Assembly: GCA_036502005.1 (NCBI GenBank)
Contig: DASXZH010000058.1
Span: forward strand, 49,555-113,554
Direction of reading: 5' to 3'
DNA length: 64,000 bases
Origin: DASXZH01 sp036502005
Lineage (GTDB): Bacteria; Armatimonadota; Fimbriimonadia; Fimbriimonadales; Fimbriimonadaceae
The notes beneath the pieces are model-generated. The model saw nothing but the letters and a program-made list of their open reading frames with translations, was not told where the DNA came from and searched no databases. Positions 57,436 to 64,000 of this stretch are shown here, one piece after another (the stretch's first letter is position 1; every line of letters starts with the position of its first letter). A program made the translations under genes and the position numbers.

Positions 57436-59135
57436 AAATAAGGACGAATATATTCGAGGTCTTGAATCCGCATGCCAGCATCGTCGAGTCCAGTTTGAAA
57501 AGGCGCATAGCTTGCCGTTAGGGCCACTTGAAACTGCTTATAGCGATCGACCATTAATTTTGAATCCGTATCAAGATCGGTCGAGTTCTGAAGGCGATCC
57601 ACATCGTACTGCTCCAGCGAACTGTAAACGATGTAATCCGGCTTGATATCGGTGATGAGTCTGGTATCCCAGTCGAATCGGCTGTTCAAGTCAAGTTGGC
57701 CATTAGCTTCAGGAATGTAACTGATGAATCTGGGAGACTGCGAACGAAGCATTTCGCCGATCTTCAACTTGATCATCCCCAAATCACCGGTGGAATCAGG
57801 AATGAGTGGAGGCGAATAATACCAAGGATCGCTCGCCGATCCTACCGTCGTTCCAGGCTTGTCTTTAGCGAGTTGCTTCAGCTCCAATGCAACCTGGTCT
57901 CTTGGGTCTGTTCCCATCATCCAGGTAGTCATCTCGGCAGCGATCATGAGAGAGAGACCCAAACCGAATATCCCGGCCATCACCGCAAACAGATGTTTTC
58001 CCTTTCTCTCGTGGGCCCATCCCATCCACCAGCCAAAACCCGCTGCGGCGATCACATAGAGCGGAAAGGTGTAGCGAAGGAAAAGAACCTTTTCGCCTCC
58101 GATGAGCAAATAGTAAGGGAGCGAAAATGACAGAAGCAGCCAAAGCCATTTTTCCCTTTTAACCAAGCCCATCACGATGCCAATAGCACAAAGGAGAAGG
58201 AGCAAGGGCTGGATGCCAGCTCCTAGATTGATAAGATGATAGATGTATCCGCTCGGGACATCGATAAAAAGCAGCCCGTGCCCAGTCGCCACGTGGTGCG
58301 CTTCGTAGGCAAGGCTCTGCATAAAGCGCCCGTTGTCCAAAACAGAACCCGGTGTGCCCAAAAAGAAACCAACCGCAGAAGCCACTATTCCGCCGACAAG
58401 AGCCTTAACCCGAAGCGACCGATCGATCATGAAGCAGGCGACGATAAGTGGTATTACGGCGAGAATTCCTGTATATTTCGTGCCCGCACTCAGCCCCGCT
58501 AAGAGGCCCGCAAGAACCGCGTAGCGCACAAGCTTTTTGCTCCAAGCGGGCGGATCGGCGTGCGCGCTTGTGGCTGGCAACAGCAGCGTCGTGAGGTAGA
58601 GGCTAACAGTGAGCAGCATCGTCGCCAATACATCCACAGTCTGAAACCGTGAATGAACCACAAATGCGGGGGCGATGGCTACCACCAAAGCGCCAAACAG
58701 GGCCCCAAAGGGCCGCGTAAAGCGCCTCAACATCAAAAAGATGAACACGGCCGTAAAAGCACCGGCAAGAGAGCTGATTACTCGTCCCGCCAGATTCCAT
58801 TTGGCCTCGTAGGGCCACCACTTACTGGCGTCGTGACGATCGGGCTCACCTCCGCCGTAGGTTTTGACCATCGAGCCCGCTACGTTGAGCGCAGTCAAAT
58901 ACAAGGTGCCGTAGTTGTAAAAACCGGGGGTGAGACCTAAGTGGCCAGGATCAAGAGCCTGGGAATTGCCGAGAATGATCTGCTCATCCGGATGATAAGT
59001 CTGGTTATGGAGGTCGTTCTGCAAACCCCAACCGATGCCGGTCAGCCGAAAGCCAAAGGCAAAAAGAAACACGAGCAGCGGCAACAAAGGCCGAACTCGA
59101 TCAAGCAGTGACGGGCGCGGCTGAGTTTGTGACAC
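57405..59135 (-). CDS. PMT/ArnT-type lipid-linked sugar glycosyltransferase
   Basis: 576 residues. Many membrane helices and the GT-C opening TGIGWGLQNDLHNQTYHPDE with two acidic residues (the D-E or D-D motif). A soluble C-terminal domain begins near residue 420 (MGTDPRDQVALELKQLAKDK) and contains DTRLITDIKPDYIVYSSLEQ. It likely moves a sugar from an undecaprenyl or dolichyl-type donor to protein or lipid in the periplasm. It overlaps the xer gene by 31 bp and the degenerate HD-GYP gene by 35 bp. Confidence 0.9.
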   Translation of the reverse strand: MSQTQPRPSLLDRVRPLLPLLVFLFAFGFRLTGIGWGLQNDLHNQTYHPDEQIILGNSQALDPGHLGLTPGFYNYGTLYLTALNVAGSMVKTYGGGEPDRHDASKWWPYEAKWNLAGRVISSLAGAFTAVFIFLMLRRFTRPFGALFGALVVAIAPAFVVHSRFQTVDVLATMLLTVSLYLTTLLLPATSAHADPPAWSKKLVRYAVLAGLLAGLSAGTKYTGILAVIPLIVACFMIDRSLRVKALVGGIVASAVGFFLGTPGSVLDNGRFMQSLAYEAHHVATGHGLLFIDVPSGYIYHLINLGAGIQPLLLLLCAIGIVMGLVKREKWLWLLLSFSLPYYLLIGGEKVLFLRYTFPLYVIAAAGFGWWMGWAHERKGKHLFAVMAGIFGLGLSLMIAAEMTTWMMGTDPRDQVALELKQLAKDKPGTTVGSASDPWYYSPPLIPDSTGDLGMIKLKIGEMLRSQSPRFISYIPEANGQLDLNSRFDWDTRLITDIKPDYIVYSSLEQYDVDRLQNSTDLDTDSKLMVDRYKQFQVALTASYAPFQTGLDDAGMRIQDLEYIRPYLWVWKRKDLP

Positions 59136-59778
59136 GGGATGATGTTAACATAGACAGGAACGTGTAAACGTATTCGGGGTCATAGGCAACGCCGGCCCCG
59201 TCGCGTAAGTTTTCTCGGGCGAGGAGAGCGCCTTGCGTTCGCTCGAACCAAACGTAGTCTGAAACGATTTTTAGCAACCGCGCTTCAATCGGAAGGCTGT
59301 CTTTAGAAGGGAAAAATGGCCCGCTGCTGCCATCGAAGTTCACGTGATGGGTGCGTACAATCCCGGCCAAGTGGCTAAGCGAAGGAACCAGTTCAAGCAT
59401 GGCGGCTCCAACTTCGGGGTGCCGCTCATAAATAGCGTAATCGCCATCCGTCCACTCTACCATCGGTTTGTCGTTCACGAGGCGGTAAGGGATGGCGCAG
59501 AGACCGATATCGCGCAGACGGCCGGCCATTTCTAAATCCTTTAGCTGCTTTCCTGCGAGACCTTCCCTTTTGCCAAGTTCTCGACTGAGCGCTACAACCC
59601 GATTCGAGAGCCCTTCCCGTACCGGAAACCTTAACTCAACGGCCGTGCTAAACGCCTTAAGCGATTCTCGGGTGCGGTCATCGATCTTTTTGGGCAGATA
59701 GATTCGGCCGTAATAAAGCATGGCCACCGTGGTCAACGCCAGAGCGATTAAAACGTCCCAAGTTTCTCTTCCGATCAT
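59101..59778 (-). CDS. Degenerate HD-GYP protein with a membrane helix
   Basis: 225 residues. One N-terminal helix (about 9-27). The body follows the HD-GYP plan but with key losses: the HD doublet is Arg89-Asp90 (GRLRDIGLC), the HHE is HHV (144-146), and the GYP loop reads G-P-F-F-P (153-157) in DGSSGPFFPSKD. Metal binding and phosphodiesterase activity are therefore unlikely. It is coupled by ATGA to an intact HD-GYP gene upstream and overlaps the PMT start by 35 bp, so a regulatory or dimer partner role is likely. Confidence 0.85.
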   Translation of the reverse strand: MIGRETWDVLIALALTTVAMLYYGRIYLPKKIDDRTRESLKAFSTAVELRFPVREGLSNRVVALSRELGKREGLAGKQLKDLEMAGRLRDIGLCAIPYRLVNDKPMVEWTDGDYAIYERHPEVGAAMLELVPSLSHLAGIVRTHHVNFDGSSGPFFPSKDSLPIEARLLKIVSDYVWFERTQGALLARENLRDGAGVAYDPEYVYTFLSMLTSSRVTNSAAPVTA

Positions 59779-61043
59779 ACGACTCCACTCCCTAATACGT
59801 ACCGAAAAGCCTGAACTACCCTTGCATCGAATTGAGTGCCACTACATCTATCCAATTCTTGGAGGGCTTGGTCGACCGTCATCGGCTCTCGGTAGGGCCG
59901 ACGGTCGCTAGGGGCATCGCCCCCAGTCATTGCATCAAACGCATCAACTACAGCGATGATTTTGCTTTCAATCGGGATCTCGACGTCGCTAAGGCCATCG
60001 GGATAGCCGGTGCCATCGGGTCGCTCGTGGTGATGGCGTATCCAGGGCACAACTTCTCTCAAGGCCTCTACAGGTGCAAGTATTTGGGCGCCCAGAACCG
60101 AGTGGCGCTTGACATGGGTGAACTCTTCATCCGTAAGTCGTGCCGGCTTATCCAAAATGGCCTCGTCTACCGCGATCTTGCCGATATCGTGAAGAACCGA
60201 TGCTTCCCTAACTAGCCGTGCCCTCGGACCCGATAAACCCAATCTCAACGCTACTTCCTCCGAGATCCTCGAAACGCGTTCAAGATGCCCGTGAGTGTAG
60301 GGATGGGCTCGCTGAAGCATGAGAGTGAGCGCCGTTACTGATTCGTAATACTGCTCGAACAGCAACGCTTTCAGCTTCAATACCCTGCGCAGAACAACTA
60401 ATGGCAGCAGCATTAAAGGCAGGAAAAGATAGAGCTCTTTCGAAACTAGAATGGCAACGGCAACGGCTGCCAGGCAGTAAAGCAACATCCCCTGCGCGGC
60501 AATGGCTGCCGTGGAATGAACTCTTTCTTTAAATCGACCGAGCGACATCGTCGCATCCGCATTGCAAACCAAGAGGAAGTTGGCTACCGCATAGGTGATG
60601 GTAAAGGCCAAAGCGCCAAGCGTCGTGTGGCCAGAGCCGGAATTCGTGGCGAAATGGAAAACAAAACCGGCCAAACTTGCACTTATCAGGCAAACCGAAA
60701 GATTAAGAAGGATCCAATAAGACTTTACTCCCTTTTCCTGCTTGCTTCGCAGATACAGCGCGGCCGCCAGGGTCACAAGAAGATCTACAAGTAAAGCGCC
60801 GGTCGCGCCCGTCGCCACTGCCATCCCTGCCACAAACGGCAGCGAGAAGGTGATACGCAGGCCGTTACGAGAGATTCGCACCGGCAAAAACTCGGTGGCA
60901 AGGGCAAGGGCCGGGATCATGAGCCAGCCAAGCACGGAGATCATCCGGTATGGCGTCCACAACTCCACACCAAATGCCAGCAACGTGCCGCAAATCCCGT
61001 AGACGATGAGCGTCTTCCGCAAGGCAAGGTCGAGAGACTTCAC
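59775..61043 (-). CDS. Membrane HD-GYP phosphodiesterase
   Basis: 422 residues. Six or more N-terminal membrane helices (about 10-215), then the HD-GYP domain (about 235-410) with all landmarks: His253 (HGHLERV), His285-Asp286 (LHDIGKIA), His337-His339 with Glu340 (RHHHERPDGTGYP, GYP at 346-348), and the helix FDAMTGG. It should split c-di-GMP or a related dinucleotide. Upstream by 9 bp is a 28-codon frame with an ideal ribosome site. It is coupled to the degenerate paralogue by ATGA. Confidence 0.93.
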   Translation of the reverse strand: MKSLDLALRKTLIVYGICGTLLAFGVELWTPYRMISVLGWLMIPALALATEFLPVRISRNGLRITFSLPFVAGMAVATGATGALLVDLLVTLAAALYLRSKQEKGVKSYWILLNLSVCLISASLAGFVFHFATNSGSGHTTLGALAFTITYAVANFLLVCNADATMSLGRFKERVHSTAAIAAQGMLLYCLAAVAVAILVSKELYLFLPLMLLPLVVLRRVLKLKALLFEQYYESVTALTLMLQRAHPYTHGHLERVSRISEEVALRLGLSGPRARLVREASVLHDIGKIAVDEAILDKPARLTDEEFTHVKRHSVLGAQILAPVEALREVVPWIRHHHERPDGTGYPDGLSDVEIPIESKIIAVVDAFDAMTGGDAPSDRRPYREPMTVDQALQELDRCSGTQFDARVVQAFRYVLGSGVV

Positions 61044-61051
61044 TGAACGGT

Positions 61052-61138
61052 TTAGACGGGTGGCACGACTTGTGAGCCGCTTGAAGTTTCAGAGGGGTAG
61101 ATGGACAGCTTCCCTGCTTTCAAATCAACGCTTTGCAT
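61052..61138 (-). CDS. Possible small leader peptide or protein (28 aa)
   Basis: ATG at 61138, stop at 61052-61054. The AGGAGG at 61143-61148 is a perfect Shine-Dalgarno four bases upstream, the best ribosome site noted by eye in this window. The peptide starts MQSVDLKAGKLSIYPS and ends GSQVVPPV. It precedes the HD-GYP ATG (61043) by 8 bases, so it may couple translation or act as a leader. The peptide has no signal or helix and I do not recognise it. Too short to judge by sequence alone. Confidence 0.5.
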   Translation of the reverse strand: MQSVDLKAGKLSIYPSETSSGSQVVPPV

Positions 61139-61197
61139 AAGACCTCCTGTCTGGCAACCAAAACGATTTTGTAGCCCCAATCCTTGGAACTAATGGC

Positions 61198-61203
61198 ATT
61201 ATA
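61198..61203 (-). promoter_or_regulatory. Candidate -10 box TATAAT
   Basis: A perfect TATAAT on the minus strand, about 50 bases upstream of the AGGAGG of the small frame. No good -35 is visible 17 bases further up (TACATT at best). It could drive the HD-GYP / PMT / xer operon. Confidence 0.4.
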
Positions 61204-61225
61204 ACTCAACTTCCCCGTAAATGTA

Positions 61226-62197
61226 CTAGGGTTGTGATCTTTCCAGCAGATTTAGCTCAGTGCCGCCTTTAAACCTTTCCTCGTGCAGTGCTTGCTCAGA
61301 CTCGGTTGTTTGAATGCTGAAACCGCCAGTGGCCTGACTTTGAGCGTGCAGCGTTTCCCCGGTTTTCATATCCAGGTCGAAATCGATGTGTTGCTTTAGG
61401 TTCAAAGGAATGGCCTTTATGAGTGTGTCTTCCGAATTTAGACCAGTTGCTTCGAAAAAGAACTCGGCTAGATTGGAGCTTGTGCTCAGGTCTGCTGTAA
61501 CTCGGTAGACGTTCTTCCCGTTTGAATCCATTACGCCAACATAAGTGTAGGTGTAATCCAACCGTTGAACGGCGTTCTTGTTCTTTCCTTTAAGTTTCTG
61601 AGGCGAAAAGCCGACCGTTTTCTTCCACGTATCGCCGGGCTTTACATCGTCAAGTGGAAGCTTTGGCGCAAAGTCTAGGGAGCCGTCCATGGAACCCGTA
61701 TTTAGGGCCAGACGGTAGATTTCACCAACGAAATCGAGAATGCTCGCCGCGCCCTGTTTCCAACCACTCTTAGAATGCAAGTGAATATATGCACTGCCTT
61801 TGGGCTTTTGCGGGTTCAAGTCCTTTTCAGCCACGATCTCATTAATGGGGGAAACGGTTAGGCCGTAGTCGAGGTTGAGCTTATCGACCGTGGTCTTCTC
61901 AGGCGTATCATACGTCTCGCCCTGAATAACGGTCATGGTCGGTCGTTTGTAGTGGATGGCCATCATGCCGCCAGGCTTTATTTCTGTAACTTGCTCCGTG
62001 AATGTGTAGTTCAAATCCAGATCGTTTGGCAGCCACGTTTCGAGACCAACTTGCCTTACTTCAACCTGGACGTGGGACTTCACACTGTAAGAAAGCTTTT
62101 CACCGGCTTTGCCGGTGTGTTGCAGAGTAACCGGCTTGACATTGGAACCAGCTTGGCTCGAAAATAAAAGGATGGCAGGTAAGAGTACGTCCAGCAT
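61226..62197 (-). CDS. Exported hypothetical protein
   Basis: 323 residues with a signal peptide (MLDVLLPAILLFSSQAGSNV). Mostly beta with regular strands (KLSYSVKSHVQVEVRQVGLE, LDLNYTFTEQVTEIKPGGMM) and an even layout similar to the protein at 47242-48024: both keep a phrase KG-x-x-x-P and a turn with G-x-T before a long strand. Possibly one family of envelope beta proteins. Function unknown. Alone on the minus strand; divergent from the flavoprotein at 62347. Confidence 0.55.
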   Translation of the reverse strand: MLDVLLPAILLFSSQAGSNVKPVTLQHTGKAGEKLSYSVKSHVQVEVRQVGLETWLPNDLDLNYTFTEQVTEIKPGGMMAIHYKRPTMTVIQGETYDTPEKTTVDKLNLDYGLTVSPINEIVAEKDLNPQKPKGSAYIHLHSKSGWKQGAASILDFVGEIYRLALNTGSMDGSLDFAPKLPLDDVKPGDTWKKTVGFSPQKLKGKNKNAVQRLDYTYTYVGVMDSNGKNVYRVTADLSTSSNLAEFFFEATGLNSEDTLIKAIPLNLKQHIDFDLDMKTGETLHAQSQATGGFSIQTTESEQALHEERFKGGTELNLLERSQP

Positions 62198-62346
62198 GTG
62201 CGTTCAACTATTATGAATGGCGCAAGTAATGATTTAGTTGGGAAGCGCCTTCGCGATAACTAGACGCGGGAGTTTGTGCATGCCTTCGCCCATTCTTAAC
62301 GCACGTTCGGTAAGCGAGTTGGATGAGAAGCTATAGTTTGTAGTTA

Positions 62347-63699
62347 ATGGTAGAGCAGTTTGATGTAATCGTTATCGGATCCGGACAAGGCGGAGACCCT
62401 CTGGCGCGGGAATGCGCCAACCGTGGCAAGAAAACCGCCCTTATAGAACGGGAGCATATTGGCGGAACGTGCATTAACACCGGGTGCACACCCACGAAAA
62501 CAATGATCGCCAGCGGCCGAGTCGCTTACTTGGCCAAGCGAGCCGCGGAGTACGGCATCACTACCGGCCCAATCTCCACGAATATGGAGGCTGTACGCGC
62601 CCGAAAGCGCGCGATGGTGGACGAATTCCGCTCATCCAGTGAGAAGAAAGATTACAGCACGCCCAACTTGGAGGTTATTTGCGAAAGCGCTTCCTTTACT
62701 GGCCCAAAAACTTTAAAGGCGGGCGAACGCGAGCTAACGGCAGAGACGATCGTTATCGACACCGGGAGCGCGCCATTTATCCCTCCCATAAAGGGCCTGG
62801 ATCAGGTGCCCTACCTAGACAATGCAAGCATTATGGAGCTAGATGAGGTTCCGTTCCATCTCATCATTCTCGGTGGAAGCTACATCAGCGTGGAGTTTGC
62901 ACAGTTGTTTCGCCGTCTTGGGAGCGAGGTTACGATTGTTGAGAAGGCGCCACATCTTGTCGCCCGTGAAGATGAAGATGTTTCGGAAGCCTTAGAAAAA
63001 GTGTTTACGGAAGACGGGATCACGTTCCACTTAAAAGTCTCCGCGATAGAGGTTACCGGCGAAGCCGGAAACCTGCAGGTTGTGCTGGATAATGGCGAAA
63101 AACTAAGCGCCTCTCATCTGTTGGTCGCCCTTGGCCGCCGGCCAAACACTGTGGATTTGAAGCTTAAAGTCCCCGGAATCGAGACTTTACCGAATGGTGC
63201 CGTTAAAGTCGACGAGTTCTTGGAGACCAATGTGAAAGGCGTGTATGCGATTGGAGACGTTAACGGCGGTCCGCAGTTCACGCACATCTCTTACGATGAT
63301 TTCCGCATTCTCCGATCAACTTTGTTGGATGGCAAAAAAGCTTCCACCAAGGGGCGCCTCGTTCCCTACGTTGTCTTCACCGATCCACAACTGGGGCACG
63401 TTGGGGTTAGCGAAAAGGAAGCTAAAGCGCAAAAGATCCCTTACAAGCTGTTTTCCATGCCGATGGAGGATGTCGCCCGAGCCTATGAAATCGGTGAAAG
63501 CCGTGGCTTCATGAAAGTGCTTGTGGACCCGAATTCTAAGGTTATTATTGGGGCTGCCGTGCTTGGGTATGAAGGCGGCGAGATCATGAACATGCTGCAA
63601 ATTGCGTTGATGGGCAAGCTACCCTACCCTGTGCTGAAGGAAGGCATTTTCTCCCACCCCACCCTGGCCGAGGGTTTCAATAATCTCTTTGATGAGTGA
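62347..63699 (+). CDS. Class I pyridine nucleotide-disulfide oxidoreductase (mercuric reductase / lipoamide dehydrogenase-like)
   Basis: 450 residues. FAD loop VIVIGSGQGGDPLARECANR, redox-active pair in GGTCINTGCTPTKT (C-x4-C), NAD loop FHLIILGGSYISVEFAQLFR, second FAD motif GVYAIGDVNG and the C-terminal dimer block with FSHPTLAEGFNN containing the His-x-T. The single chain without a heavy-metal domain and without the C-terminal Cys pair argues against true mercuric reductase; it is nearer to the 'mercuric reductase-like' flavoproteins. Substrate unknown. Confidence 0.9.
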   Translation: MVEQFDVIVIGSGQGGDPLARECANRGKKTALIEREHIGGTCINTGCTPTKTMIASGRVAYLAKRAAEYGITTGPISTNMEAVRARKRAMVDEFRSSSEKKDYSTPNLEVICESASFTGPKTLKAGERELTAETIVIDTGSAPFIPPIKGLDQVPYLDNASIMELDEVPFHLIILGGSYISVEFAQLFRRLGSEVTIVEKAPHLVAREDEDVSEALEKVFTEDGITFHLKVSAIEVTGEAGNLQVVLDNGEKLSASHLLVALGRRPNTVDLKLKVPGIETLPNGAVKVDEFLETNVKGVYAIGDVNGGPQFTHISYDDFRILRSTLLDGKKASTKGRLVPYVVFTDPQLGHVGVSEKEAKAQKIPYKLFSMPMEDVARAYEIGESRGFMKVLVDPNSKVIIGAAVLGYEGGEIMNMLQIALMGKLPYPVLKEGIFSHPTLAEGFNNLFDE

Positions 63700-63770
63700 G
63701 TGCTAGTCAACAATCCGCGACATAAGCGTGAAAATGAGGTTGGGAGCGCTACTTTCAAAGGTGGGTAGCC

Positions 63771-63925
63771 CGCGCCTCTCCCGGTTCGCGGACTCACCGA
63801 CCTCTCCATCCGGGAGAGATTTGTGGCTGTGGAACCGCCATTGTTGTCTTTTTTCGCCACAAAACTCTTCGCCCCTCTCGGGCGGAGGGGCCGGTGAGTC
63901 CGCGAACCGGGGGAGATCGTATGGT
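63771..63925. repeat. REPIN-like inverted pair, copy B
   Basis: 63771-63824 is identical to copy A (27925-27978). About 65 bases later, GGTGAGTCCGCGAACCGG (63893-63910) is the reverse complement of the CCGGTTCGCGGACTCACC within the first unit (63781-63798). Two REP-like hairpins in opposite orientation thus face each other, as in REPINs. The element lies in the 300-bp stretch after the flavoprotein; no gene is seen from 63700 to the window end. Confidence 0.88.
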
Positions 63926-64000
63926 GATTTGTCAAGGTTCATTTTGAACCTGTAGGTTTTTTGGTCGAACGGCCTCGTAAGCCGTTCCTCGCTTGATCAC

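Noticed and set aside
62347..63699. True mercuric reductase
   Set aside because: No N-terminal metal domain, no C-terminal Cys pair and no mer genes around; only the flavoprotein core is shared.

Overview
The window looks like chromosomal DNA of a free-living diderm bacterium. Outer-membrane and periplasm functions recur: KdsA, a MlaF-type ATPase, a MacAB-like pump, two DsbD-type proteins, TatA proteins and many signal-peptide proteins. The DUF5695-like protein, the GloVer-type repeat protein, the mixed ATG/GTG/TTG starts and the style of the short secreted proteins suggest Armatimonadota (Fimbriimonadia-like). That placement is tentative and rests on recognition only. There is no rRNA, CRISPR array, prophage or insertion sequence. 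Three tRNAs are present: Phe and Asp together on the minus strand near 6.4 kb, and initiator Met at 15.4 kb.

Layout. 0-5.5 kb: a secreted protein, a Cys-rich metal-site protein, a zinc-ribbon membrane protein, a tandem set of four paralogous one-helix proteins, and hisB-hisH-hisA. 5.8-6.2 kb: a very recognisable c-di-AMP (ydaO/yuaA) riboswitch and a strong intrinsic terminator, with no gene behind it on the same strand. 6.6-10.4 kb: MacAB-like tripartite transporter. 10.5-15.4 kb: Mrp, a GH4-like Rossmann protein, a large DUF5695-like protein and a DUF948-like protein. 15.4-24 kb: small secreted and membrane proteins, cob(I)alamin adenosyltransferase, GT26 glycosyltransferase, SdhB, a free DsbD-alpha domain, KdsA and full DsbD. 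24-34.5 kb: acetyl esterase, NIL protein, YihY, GT4, several unknown secreted proteins, GNAT, Spy-like, MlaF-like and AraC. 34.5-46.4 kb: a peptide-binding lipoprotein, a repeat protein with an STN-like start, M32 carboxypeptidase, a FAD reductase, two TatA proteins, a LuxR-PAS regulator, two receiver proteins (one lacking the phospho-Asp) and gamma-glutamyltransferase. 46.4-64 kb: RfbD, a GloVer/Ig-like surface protein, YjbQ, aldehyde dehydrogenase, DinB-like, GH43, a GT14-like enzyme, an overlapping HD-GYP / degenerate HD-GYP / PMT / Xer operon, and a flavin disulfide reductase.

The most unusual signal lies between the genes. At least a dozen intergenic regions contain simple-sequence DNA built on a strict 7-base period, but with different 7-mers (GAACTTA, TCGATAG, TAAACGG, TAAACAG, TTCTAGG, GATTTTC and others). 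In the best example (39020-39166) the 7-base register is kept for 21 units while the unit itself changes four times. Several regions carry two such arrays in opposite orientation around an ordinary core. The same spacers carry other palindromic elements: a REP/REPIN-like element in two copies (27.9 and 63.8 kb), an ATTGC...GCAAT palindrome and a TCCCGAT/ATCGGGA hairpin.
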